This document shows, piece by piece, positions 33,017 to 43,780 of a stretch of DNA of 64,000 nucleotides; within the stretch, counting starts at the first letter, position 1; each line of letters starts with the position of its first letter. The notes beneath the pieces were generated by a model, which worked only from the letters and a program-made list of their open reading frames with translations, did not search any database and was not told the DNA's origin. Position numbers and translations under genes: made by a program. The stretch lies in contig WHVD01000186.1 of NCBI GenBank assembly GCA_015178975.1, positions 62,001 to 126,000 of the forward strand. The letters run 5' to 3'. Source of the stretch: Hysterangium stoloniferum. Its lineage: Eukaryota; Basidiomycota; Agaricomycetes; Hysterangiales; Hysterangiaceae.

Positions 33017-36000
33017 CTATGCCTCTCTTTTGGGACTAGTATTAGAACACACCTTCGAGATCAAGAATCCTTTATCACCAAGGTATTTCACAATCTTGAT
33101 GTGCCCCCTCTTTGATGCTGCAACCAGCGCTCGATCTCCGTCTGATCCTACATGAGAATATTCAGATTTAAGGACAAGAAGGCTAGCCTGAACGTCAACA
33201 CACCTTCGAGATCGAGACTCGCTCCTTTATCACCAAGGTATTCCACAACCTTGATGTGCCCCGCCCGTGATGCTGCAACCAGCGCTGGATCTCCGTTTGA
33301 TCCTACATGAGAATATCCAGATTTAAGGACAAGAAGGCTAGCCTAAATATCGACACACCTTTGAGATCGAGACTCGCTCCTTTATCACCAAGGTATTGAA
33401 CAATCCTGATGTGCCCCCTCTTTGATGCTGCAACCAGCGCTCGATCTCCGTCTGATCCTACATGAGAATATCCAGATTTAAGGACAAGAAGGCTAGCCTG
33501 AATATCGACACACCTTCGAGATCGAGACTCGCTCCGTTCTCACCAAGGTATTTAACAACCGCGATGCGCCCCTCCCGTGATGCTGCAACCAGCGCTGGAT
33601 CTCCGTTTGATCCTACATGAGAATATCCAGATTTAAGGACAAGAAGGCTAGCCTGAATATCGACACACCTTTGAGATCGAGACTCGCTCCGTTATCACCA
33701 AGGTATTTCACAATCTTGATGTGCCCCCTCTTTGATGCTGCAACCAGCGCTCGATCTCTCTGTGATCCTACATGAGAATATCCAGATTTAAGGACAAGAA
33801 GGCTAGCCTGAATATCGACACACCTTGGAGATCGAGACTCGCTCCATTATCACCAAGGTATTTAACAACCTCGATGTGCCCCTCCCGTGATGCTGCAACC
33901 AGCGCTCGTTCTCCGTATGATCCTACATGAAAATATCGAGATTTAAGGACAAGACTACCCTGAAAATGAACACACCTTGGAGATCAAGACTCGCTCCTTT
34001 ATCACCAAGGTATTTCACAACCTCGATGTGCCCCTCCCGTGATGCTGCAACCAACGCTCGTTCTCCCCAAAGTCCTGCATGAGAATATCCAGATTTAAGG
34101 ACAAGAAGGTTAGCCTGAATATGAACACACCTTCGAGATCAAGACTCGCTCCTTTATCACCAAGGTATTTCACAACCTCAATATGCCCCGCCTGTGATGC
34201 TACAACCAGCGCTCGATCTCCGTTTGATCCTACATGAGAATATCCAGATTTAAGTACAAGAAGGCTAGCCTGAACGTGAACACACCTTGGAGATCAAGAC
34301 TCGCTCCGTTATCACCAAGGTATTTAACAACCTCGATGTGCCCCGCCCGTGATGCTGCAACCAGCGCTCGATCTTCGTTGTATCCTACATGAGAATATCC
34401 AGATTTAAGGACAAGAAGGTTAGTCTGAATATCGACACACCTTTGAGATCGAGACTCGCTCCGTTATCACCAAGGTATTTTACAACCTCGATGTGCCCAT
34501 TCTTTGATGCTACAACCAGCGCTCGTTCTCCGTATGATCCTACATGAGAATATCCAGATTTAAGGACAAGACTACCCTGAAAATGAACACACCTTGGAGA
34601 TCAAGACCCACTCCTTTATCACCAAGGTATTTCACAACCTCGATGCGCCCATTCTGTGATGCTACAAGCAGCGCTGGTTGTCCGTCTGATCCTACATGAG
34701 AATATCCAGATTTAAGGATAAGAAGGCTAGCCTGAACGTGAACACACCTTTGAGATCGAGACTCGCTCCTTTATCACCTAGGTATTTCACAACCTCGATG
34801 TGCCCATTCTGTGATGCTACAACCAGCGCTCGGTCGCTGTATGATCCTACATGAGAATATCCAGATTTAAGTACAAGAAGGCTATCCTGAACGTGAACAC
34901 ACCTTGGAGATCAAGACTCGCTCCGTTATCACCAAGGTATTTAACAACCTCGATGTGCCCCGCCCGTGATGCTGCAACCAGCGCTCGATCTTCGTTGTAT
35001 CCTACATGAGATTATCCAGATTTAAGGACAAGAAGGCTAGTCTGAATATCGACACACCTTTGAGATCGAGACTCGCTCCTTTATCACCAAGGTATTTAAC
35101 AACCTCGATGTGCCCCTTCCGTGATGCTGCAACCAGCGCTCGTTCTCCGTATGATCCTACATGAGAATATCCAAATTTAAGGACAAGAAGGCTAGCCTGA
35201 ATATTGACACACCTTTGAGATCGAGACTCGCTCCGTTATCACCAAGGTATTTCACAACCTCGATGTGCCCATTCTTTGATGCTACAAGCAGCGCCGGATC
35301 TCCGTCTGATCCTACATGAGAATATCCAGATTTAAGGACAAGAAGGCTAGCCTGAATATCGACACACCTTCGAGATCGAGATTTGCTCCTTTATCACCAA
35401 GGTATCTCACAACCTCGATGTGCCTCGCCCGTGATGCTACAACCAGCGCTCGATCTCCGTTTGATCCTACATGAGAATATCCGGATTTAAGGACAAGAAG
35501 GCTAGCCTGAACGTGAACACACCTTGGAGATCAAGACTCGCTCCGTTATCACCAAGGTATTTAACAACCTCGATGTGCCCCCTCTTTGATGCTGCAACGA
35601 GCGCTCGATCTCCGTTTGATCCTACATGAGAATATCCAGATTTAAGGACAAGAAGGCTAGCCTGAATATCGACACACCTTCGAGATCGAGACATGCTCCT
35701 TTATCACCAAGGTATTCAACAACCTCGATGTGCCCCGCCCGTGATGCTGCAACCAACGCTCGTTCTCCCCATGATCCTGCATGAGAATATCCAGATTTAA
35801 GGACAAGACTATGCTGAAAATGAACACACCTCGGAGATCAAGACTCACTCCTTTATCACCAAGGTATTTCACAACCTCAATGTGCCCATTCTCTGATGCT
35901 ACAAGCAGTGCTGGGTGTCCGTCTGATCCTACATGAGAATATCCAGATTTAAGGATAAGAAGGCTAGCCTGAACGTGAACACACCTTCGAGATCGAAACT

Positions 36001-38363
36001 CGCTCCTTTATCACCTAGGTATTTCACAACCTCGATGTGCCCATTCTGTGATGCTACAACCAGCGCTCCGTCGCTGTATGATCCTACATGAGAATATTCA
36101 GGTTTAAGGACAAGAAGGCTAGCCTGAATATCGACACACCTTCGAGATAAAGCCTCGCTCCTTTATCACCAAGGTATTTCACAACCTCGAAGTGCCCCGC
36201 CCGTGATGCTGCAACCAGCGCTCGATCTCCGTTTGATCCTACATGAGAATATCCAGATTTAAGGACAAGAAGGCTAGCCTGAACGTGAACACACCTTCGA
36301 GATCGAGACTCGCTCCTTTATCACCAAGGTATTGAACAATCCTGATGTGCCCCCTCTTTGATGCTGCAACCAGCGCTCGATCTCCGTCTGATCCTACATG
36401 AGAATATCCAGATTTAAGGACAAGAAAGCTAGGCTGAATATGAAGATACCTTTGAGATCGAGACTCGCTCCTTTATCACCAAGGTATTTAACGACCTCGA
36501 TGTGCCCCGCCCGTGATGCTGCAACCAGTGCCCGATCTCCGTCTGATCCTAAATCAAAATATCCAGATTTAAGCACAAGACGGATAGGCTGAATATGAAC
36601 ATCCCTTCGAGATCGAGACACGCTCCCTCATCGCCCAGGTATTTCACCATTTCAAGGTCTCCCTTCTTTGAGCATACAAGCAGTGCTGAGCTAAGATATG
36701 CTCCTGTGTAATTCCAGTTAATGTTGAGTCACTCTTAGAAGCACTGCATACCTTGATCCCTGCCAGGTTCATTTCGTCTAACCAATACCTTTACCATTTC
36801 ACCCTTCCCCTGTTCTGCCAGAAACTCGAGAGCTGTCGTTTCAAAACCATTTATACCTTCATAAGAATTACTCTTTTTAAAGTCATTGTTCTGGCAATAC
36901 CTCACTTACGCAGTGCTATATCGGTAGCATCGGTAGCATTATTGTTCACCAAGAATTCCACGACCTCCAGGTCCCCCTGCTTCACAGCTGCTGCAACTGC
37001 AGTCACGCCCCTCTGATCTAACCCAGTCTCTCCAGATTGATGAAAACATGGGAAGGAAGAAAGTCATACCTTTTGTATTGACAGGCGCACCTCCCTCAAT
37101 CAGATTCTTGAACCCCTTGACTCTGCCGTTGAGTATGGCATCTCGGAACATCTCTTCCAACTTCCGTCCATCTTCTATACGCTCTTGAATCATTCTTTCT
37201 CGCCGTCGCCCAAAATCTTCCAAAACGTCACGCAGAGGGACAAGGAGGAGTAACATTGCAAGTATTTGCCCAAATGTCCAGGTTAATTCTCCCGGCTCCT
37301 GCATTGGTCGGTTCCTTCGAATAGTGGCCTCTGTATCAATGATAAATATGACATTGATCGCTGCAAGAGATAGCAGGCAAAGAGAAATCGGAAAAATGCG
37401 ACATATTTTCAGTTTCATGCGATTGGGATACTGAAGGGAGAAAAAGGAAACAAGAATGGAGAAACTGGTGTTGGTAGGTGGGGCTGAGTCGTATTTGCGA
37501 TTGAATCTAATGTAGAAAAGAAGCACGAGACTAATTGGAATGATAATGTTGAGTATTGGAACGAGAACGAGAGTGTAAATGCAGATGGAGAAGCTGCGTA
37601 GGCCGTTTGATGTAAGTGGAACCGCGTGACCTAGAACGACAATGGCTGGAGATGTTAAACAGGGAGTATTCGGAGCCACGCCAAAAGCAGTAGGATCACT
37701 CCAGAGCCAGATCCCGACCCCGGCCATAAGTGACAGGTGGATGATGCCAAGAAAGATCACGAATTTATCGGGAAGCGCTTGCTGCGTCTTGTCATTGCCA
37801 TCGCTGTTTTGAGGTGTCAATCCCTTTTGAAGAGATAGGAACTTGTGAATCCGTCCCGTCCAACTTTGCGATTCCTCCTCGAGGAGTGGATGGTGCCCTT
37901 CGACATCGGCGGAATGCATAACCCTACTACGACTCCCTTTGAACACTCGGAGAAAATCACAAAATACGCCGCACCAGAATCGCCCTCTCAAGGCGCGTTC
38001 GGGGGAGAGATTGGTTCTGTGGTGAATATAGAGCAAAAGGTAGATGAATAGATTGGTGTTGTTCATCCAACTCAAGTTGAGGATGATAGCGGCGTGGAAA
38101 GAGGTGATCCGTTGAGTCACAGCCTCGAAGATTGCTGAGACTAGGATGGCGAGAGCGGTGATGAGAATTGTCGACGCCTGGATTTCGACGGAAAAAAGTT
38201 CATCGATTGTGACTTCACCGTCGGAGATGGCGTAGAAGGCAGGTAGAAAGCTCATGAGATTCTGAGCGTAGATGGCGATCCGTACTCCTATACCGGAGAC
38301 GTCTGGATTTGCTGGAAGGCAGATTTGGGACCCGTTAGACGACATGAACACTGGGTATGGCAA
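33017..38363 (-). CDS. Multi-pass membrane protein with a long ankyrin-repeat tail, one exon per repeat
   Basis: The first exon (38363 to about 37072) begins MPYPVFMSSNGSQICLPANP and holds about seven hydrophobic segments (e.g. FVIFLGIIHLSLMAGVGIWLW-like at 37760, VLVPILNIIIPISLVLLFYI, LAMLLLLVPLRDVLEDF), ending in a first ankyrin-like piece (LIEGGAPVNTK). Divergent ankyrin exons follow at about 37015-36910 and 36870-36760. Then come 24 near-identical units: 99-bp exons, consensus GSNGDRALVAASRAGHIEVV plus KYLGDKGASLDLE, separated by 56-bp (three times 53-bp) introns, gtgtgt...catgtag, all phase 1. The last exon (33147-33017) has a 4-nt deletion and reads through into a stop at 33017-33019. 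Ankyrin arrays bind other proteins; the ligand is unknown. An alternative start is the Met at 38345. Confidence 0.85.
33148..36703 (-). repeat. Tandem array of 155-bp exon+intron units in the ankyrin gene
   Basis: Intron acceptors (cctacat on the plus strand) recur at 33147, 33302, 33457, 33612, 33767, 33922, 34074, 34229, 34384, 34539, 34691, 34846, 35001, 35156, 35311, 35466, 35621, 35776, 35928, 36083, 36238, 36393, 36548 and 36703. The step is always 155 bp, or 152 bp where the intron has lost 3 bp. Introns are about as conserved as exons, so whole units were duplicated and/or homogenised. Substitutions cluster in a few repeat positions (RAG/KRG/QRG/SKN, and the first residues after the acceptor). 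Confidence 0.95.
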
Positions 38364-38515
38364 GCTGGAGTGATCAGCCTCAATTTTGAACTACCAATGT
38401 TGGTGTGGTCGACGAGTGGGTACGTTCACCAAAGCTTCTTTGCCATCTATTATCCCCTAGTCTCTAGTCTCCATATATATACCAGTCTGGTATTCTCCCC
38501 TGAGGTTAGCGGTTT

Positions 38516-38605
38516 ACATTTTCGTAGAAGACCTCGACATTTTCATAGAAGACTCCAAGAATTTCGTAGAAGACTGCAGTTTTTGTAGAAAACTCTACCA
38601 GTTTC
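38516..38605. repeat. Degenerate 21-bp minisatellite, ~4 units
   Basis: Units such as cgtagaagacctcgacattt, catagaagactccaagaat, cgtagaagactgcagtttt and gtagaaaactctaccagttt are diverged relatives of the 23.4-24.7 kb arrays. The downstream flank (ttagccggacgaggcttgc) also matches the flank of that array. It lies about 150 bp upstream of the TM-ankyrin start codon. Confidence 0.8.
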
Positions 38606-39999
38606 CATTCAAAAGTCATTTAGCCGGACGAGGCTTGCAGTTTAGCGGGGCGCAATGTCAGGCAGTTTAGGCGCCAGTCATACAAAGTGTCTTTTTTGCC
38701 ACAAATTATCATTCATCCACAAAAAAACGCTTTGGAGTCCACCTATGTACCTTCCATTTGTAACCTAATTAGCTTGCCGCATAGCTCCTTGAACTCCGAC
38801 CTAACTAGAATGCATAAGTTATTGAGCCGCACCCTGCTGGATGATCTTGCACTTCCCAGCAACTAGACTAGCCAGACTCTTCACTTGCAGTGCTCCATGT
38901 GTGATCCCAAATCTCACATATACAACTGTCATAGCCGACATACTGTGTCGCCCTGCCGCCATTTTATTCCTGGGCTTTACTTTCATGGGCAAGAAGTGCA
39001 AATTAGGGCTCTCTTCAACGGTCTCTGTATCTAGTGTTGGTGTGAATTGACAGCTTGTAACTTCTAGGATTAAGACTGTGCACATACATCAGAATGCTCC
39101 CAATTTATTCAAGAATGTCAGGAAAGGTTGGAATGTGAGTAAATTACACTTTATTACCTATAATAACACAATAACTTTATAATGTATCTATACTAACATG
39201 CCTTGGTCCTTTAGCAATAACAGTGGCCAATCTCAAGTTGTTTAGAGAAATCTCAGTGATTTTGTATGCTGGTGTATCATATCCCTACAGTTTTCCTGTC
39301 AATGTCAAAATTTGATGCCCATGCCCTTTGACTGTTTCCCCAAATTTTCACACACCATTGCCCACATTTTGGACCATTTTATCACTATTTCCATGCCAAT
39401 TCACTTACTGTTGTCACCACTGCATTTTTCCACCACTAAAGAACCTTGCTACTGTCAAGGAGAAGGAGAAGAACAATTATAAGTTCATGCTAACAGTGAG
39501 ATATTGGGCTTGTCATGGACAAGGAGAGAGATCACTTTCTGAAGAGTCAAGTTATCCTGAGGTATATCATACTCATGTAATGTTTTTGAGCCCATCTTCC
39601 CTGCAGGACTGACAGGACTCTACAACTCAGAAGCAGCTACTACATGGTATCCTTCAATTGATATTCACACTTCCAGCCTTCCATACATACTGGCCTCTAT
39701 TTTTTTCTTCCCTCACACCTGTTCTTGCACAGGGGTGCTCTATTGTGTAATGATTTGAGTGTTGTTATTCCATCCCAGCTTTGGCAAGGAGGTGTTGTAT
39801 GGGTGGGTGTGATGTATCCAGTCTATTTTCACAAATTTTCCCTTAATTTTCCAGAGTTTATTTGCTATTTTATTGATTTTATTGATTTTATTTATTATTT
39901 AGACATTTAGGCTAATTCCTTTTGACTTGGCATACTTAAGGCTTTGAATGATGTCACATTACATAATCAAAGCCTAGAGTGGTTGAAATATATTCTTAA
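38606..39999. other. No supported gene
   Basis: About 1.4 kb between the ankyrin gene's upstream region and the Helitron. Short frames only. The TATT/GATT-rich stretch near 39870-39900 is low complexity. Confidence 0.3.
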
Positions 40000-40013
40000 C
40001 AAGGCTGTGACCT

Positions 40014-40032
40014 GTGGGAGGCAAGCCCCCAC
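40014..40032 (-). other. Candidate Helitron 3'-terminal hairpin
   Basis: The stem GTGGG/CCCAC with additional GG/CC pairs around ttg sits ten bases upstream (minus strand) of CTTG followed by T. Helitrons end with a short GC-rich hairpin 10-12 nt before CTRR and insert between A and T. The fit is close but the terminal tetranucleotide deviates. Confidence 0.4.
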
Positions 40033-40258
40033 CATGCTACCACCTCATAACTTTACTCAGTCACTTTGCAACCTGGTGGATCAATAATAATGTCTTTAAA
40101 CATACATCAACAGTCAGATCTTATTCTGGTTCAGAAACTTATTTTAAAGTGATTAAAGTTTACATTATTCAGAATTACATATATACATTATATAGATTTG
40201 TAAATTCACTGAACCTAAAAAACATAAGTTAGTCTCCTTTTGGAACCTTGCTAAATAC

Positions 40259-40980
40259 TTATGGATTAATAATAAGATCCTTAAATACTACATTTGCAGT
40301 CATATCAGTGTCATGGAGTTGGATTTTCACACTTCCCCAATTTGTCCCTCTTGAAACACCAACATAAAACTTTCCATGTGAGAACACAGGACTATGTAGA
40401 TCCAATCCAACTAATTTTAAAGATTGACCATGTGACTTATTTATAGTCATGGAAACTGCTAGCCTGACTGGAAACTGCCAATGATACAGTTCAAATAGCA
40501 TTTGTTTTGTAGTTGGAATAATTGTTATTTGAGGAATGAATGCTAGCTCTCCTGCTGAAGGTCCTGTAATGATCTTTACTTGAAGTACTCTGTGAGTCAT
40601 TTGTATTAACTGCAGTCTTGTTCCATTACAGAGTCCTTGTCCTGGATCCAAGTTTCGGAGAAGCATCAATGGTACTCCAGGTTTCAAATGCAATTTACTT
40701 GGTAACAATCCTCCAAAGTTGATTGAGTTTCAGTACTCAGGAGGATATATGTAATGTCTCATTGGCTCCATCTTTGACATTGTCTGCACTGTGGTAGGTC
40801 TGCCCAATCTTTGGAGAATTTTCAAAGAGCCTATAATTGATATGACCTACATCTGTATTTTGAGGACAGAGAATGGCCTACTCTAAAAAAAACTCATCAG
40901 TAAGAACCTCAGGATCATGTATATTTGGATAAATAGTTGAGACTAAATTATCCACTATTGGTCCACATAGCATGTGTTCA
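40259..40980 (-). pseudogene. Helitron helicase, C-terminal part
   Basis: Reading: EHMLCGPIVDNLVSTIYPNI, (stop) AILCPQNTDVGHIN, GQTYHSADNVKDGANET, then a shifted frame with LPSKLHLKPGVPLMLLRNLD, GLCNGTRLQLIQ, WQFPVRLAVSMTINKSHGQS and FSHGKFYVGVSRGTN, the conserved C-terminal motifs of PIF1-like Helitron helicases (motifs V and VI: TINKSHGQS, YVGVSR). A stop and at least one frameshift lie between 40710 and 40900. It ends with NVVFKDLIINP at 40259. Confidence 0.9.
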
Positions 40981-40985
40981 GGGAC

Positions 40986-41548
40986 TGTTAAGTACTGTGT
41001 CAGGAACTTATTCCAGAACTATCAGAAAGTGACCAGGAACTCAGAAACTTCCTAATAGAGTCAGGATGTCAGCTTCAGCTAATGTGCTGTGCCTCTATGC
41101 AAACACTCAGAAGTCCTTAATTTCAGAGACAGGGTTTTATGCTGGAGGATATGGATATTCAGAGTTCCAAAGAGTTCTGAATATTGAGCATGCAGAGAGA
41201 AGGAAGGAATAAGAAACTAAGTTGATATCAGATCTAACGTAAAGTACAAATTTGTGGAAACTAATATAAGTTCTCTCATTATTGTACTACAAACTAAGAT
41301 CACAATAAGACAGAATTGGTAGTATTCTGATATGGGAATACAATAAGCAAATGAGTGAATACTTGTCAATCAACAAGTTACCAAATGTGGAAGAAGGATG
41401 AGATCCAGAAGTACAGGAACTATAAATGTTCCATAGTCAGAAATTGGGATCTGATATTGAGACAGGAAGTCAGATCAGAGACTTGGGGTGGAGGTCAGAT
41501 GCTTCAGATAATATTGGATATTGAAGTATCCAGGAATGGGTCATAACA
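40986..41548 (-). mobile_element. Solo LTR in the Helitron helicase, 563 bp
   Basis: On the minus strand it starts TGTTATGACCCATTCCTGG and ends CAGTACTTAACA, flanked by the perfect 5-bp duplication GGGAC (40981-40985 and 41549-41553). It contains the conserved LTR block (agcttcagctaatgtgctg, minus orientation, about 41073) and is the better-preserved relative of 27695-28060. It splits helicase sequence before ...EHMLCGPIVD. Confidence 0.75.
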
Positions 41549-41553
41549 GGGAC

Positions 41554-41682
41554 TTCAAACATACTGTATAATTGAAAGGCATGTCCTTTCCATGTCCAAT
41601 ATCCAAATGCCACTGAGAACCAACAGCACTCTCTTGATCAGTAGGATCAAAGAATCTTGACATTGTGCCAAAGGTGAGACTG
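41554..41682 (-). pseudogene. Helitron helicase, short middle piece between two insertions
   Basis: Reads LWHNVKILRLTDQESAV with frame corrections and SQWHLDIGHGKDMPFNYT, matching the helicase region that normally follows the Walker B segment (..LW..V..L.L..NMR, W.LDIG.G). It is bounded on both sides by LTR insertions. Confidence 0.75.
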
Positions 41683-41917
41683 TGTGAGCCTGGTGCTCCA
41701 GTCTTATGCATTTTCCTTTTGTTTCACTCTTTTTATTCCACCCTTTTGTTCTATTAGCATATGATCACAGCATATCTAGCCTAGGTAGTTTCCCTTCTCT
41801 TACCTTACTGTATGCTGCCTGCCATGTAGACTGTTTGCCAGTTCATCAAGCAATACACCATGGTCCTATCAACTGTGTGATCTGGACCCAGTGAGCCTAT
41901 TTGACGACAGGCTTCCA
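41683..41917 (+). mobile_element. Small LTR-like insertion, 235 bp, copy 3, inside Helitron helicase
   Basis: Begins TGTGAGCCTGGTGCTCCAGT and ends CAGGCTTCCA. The flanking pentamers are GACTG (41678-41682) and GACTA (41918-41922), one mismatch. Same family as 16942-17155 and 31315-31457, and the longest copy. It separates helicase ...ACISRS from LWHNVKIL. Confidence 0.8.
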
Positions 41918-42412
41918 GACTACGAGATACATGCACAAATAATATCTTCTTTTGAACCTTTAGGAATGACAGGCAATGTATGTTGAAAGTCACTACCCCA
42001 TGCTACTGTAATGCCTCCAAAAGGAATATCCTTGTTAAGGATATCTCTAAGGCTCCAATCTACTGCTTCACAGGCAAAGTGATTCTGCATTGGAACCTCA
42101 TCCCAAATAATAAGGCTGACCTCTTCCATTATATTGGCCTTATCTGAGCCTTTCTTCATTGTACAGATGGTTTCTCATCAATCTCAAGGGGAATTTGAAA
42201 CATACTGTGAGATATCTGCTCACCACTCAGAATAAGTGAAGTGATGCCAGAGGAGGGAACACAGAGTACAATGAGTCCTTTGCCTCTGCAGGCATGTGCC
42301 AAAGTATTCCAAACAAATGATTTTCCAGTACCCAGGTCCATTCAAAAAGAAAAGCTTTCATCTACTCCAGTTTCATGCCTTGTAATGACAACATCCATAA
42401 TTTGATTGTATG
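41918..42412 (-). pseudogene. Helitron helicase, Walker A and B part
   Basis: From the right: VAYNQIMDVVITRHETGVDE, then the P-loop, where one G appears to be lost (ggacctgggtactggaaaa), shifting the frame inside GPGGTGKS. Then FVWNTLAHACRGKGLIVLCV, SSGITSLILSGEQISHSMFQ, (shift) EEVSLIIWDEVPMQNHFACE (Walker B DE) and FGGITVAWGSDFQHTLPVIP with KEDIICACISRS. These are motifs I, Ia, II and III of PIF1-type helicases. Confidence 0.9.
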
Positions 42413-43780
42413 CAACCTGTTACAATCATGTCACAACTGTGTCGCAACCCAACGGTCCCCAAGGATATTACTGTCTACTGATGTTCTTATTTATTGATCA
42501 AGTCATCATATCAGAAACCGTCGGTCACCCAACGCTGATGTATACCTTCACGGTGATAAAACCCCATTTACACCCCTGTCAAGTTATACTCGTACTCTCT
42601 GGTTATGCTTTGATACATCCCCTTTTATGATGATGATCTGTTCTACTCTATGTTTCACATATGCCCATATATACTTGTAACCCTTGGACTATTTCCTTTT
42701 CTTGTAATCCCGCTCACAGCTAATCATGGCTTCCAATAATATCATAACCTACTGGTTCCTAGTCAAGTTTATTTGTCAATAGTATTTTCCGCTCTTCCCT
42801 TAGTTAGTAGTCTCTAGACGCTGATAACTCATATATAGACCCACTGTAACGTAGCTACTAGGCAATCAGAATATCAACTCAGAACACCCACATACATCTC
42901 TCATAAGTCTCACTCTAAGTATCCCACTCCCCACCTCTGCATGCACTCGCCTACCCTCGGTCTCTGACTCCTCGGCCTGACACTTGACTTATCCTTCAGT
43001 TTCCGATCAGTAACTCACCGTGAGGAATTCAATAGGACTAGTTTTTGCCTGCCCAAAATTTAAGGACACCTGACAGTAACTTGTGAGGGCACAGCACATA
43101 AACTGAAGCCAAATCCTTCCAATCAGTCCCCATTGGCCTTGTGAAGAGTGGTGGATTCTGACCGCTCAATATACGAAGAATAGTGTTTATTCAACTACTA
43201 TTAGAGAGTATTGACCGTCAGTACAATACTATAGATTACTAGACTGTTAGTACTAGTATAAGAACACACTGTACGCCTCAAGAGCAACTGTATAGTTGCT
43301 CGTGACGGCTTAGAACAGTAAGATAATGAGTTGACCTTTTACAGTACAACTAGTAGCTAGAATAAGTAAGACACTCAGCTAAAGACTGAGTATCTAGGAT
43401 AGAGTAATAGTAGCGCGAGTCGACTACAGTATCGACGAGCGCAAAGTCTTGAAAGCGGAACTCGACCTTAGCGGTTCGAGTCCAAAAGGCTATTAGTAGA
43501 CTAGAGAATGCTACCCTTATGGTAGCTGAGATACTATCCTTGACACCTCTCGCTATTCGACGTCTGAGTCGTTACGAGGTGGTGTCTGCTGGGTAAAAGT
43601 TGTCTGTCATTTGGCGCCGAGGGCGCCCATACGTATACACAAAGCTTCGAACTACAAATCAAGGTGTGCTCGAAATATAGAAAGAATATAAAGAAAGAGA
43701 ATAAAAGGTAAATAATAAAGTACTATAATCCGGTTATTATTCCTTAGTCCAGGTATGCATATATGCATACCCTTTACAGG

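Noticed and set aside
33100-36700. Regular direct repeats resembling a CRISPR array
   Set aside because: The period is 155 bp with both halves conserved; it is an exon/intron ankyrin array in a eukaryotic genome.
43471-43484. GGTTCGAGTCC, an exact tRNA B-box match, as a possible tRNA gene
   Set aside because: No acceptor stem, D-arm or anticodon arm can be folded around it; it also forms part of a simple ACTCGA/TCGAGT hairpin.
43612-43630. TTTGGCGCCGAGGGCGCC as a primer-binding site after a separate LTR ending at 43611
   Set aside because: The TG...CA ends and CAACC duplication show that the enclosing element runs on to 58640, so this motif lies inside that LTR; no second LTR or internal region supports it.
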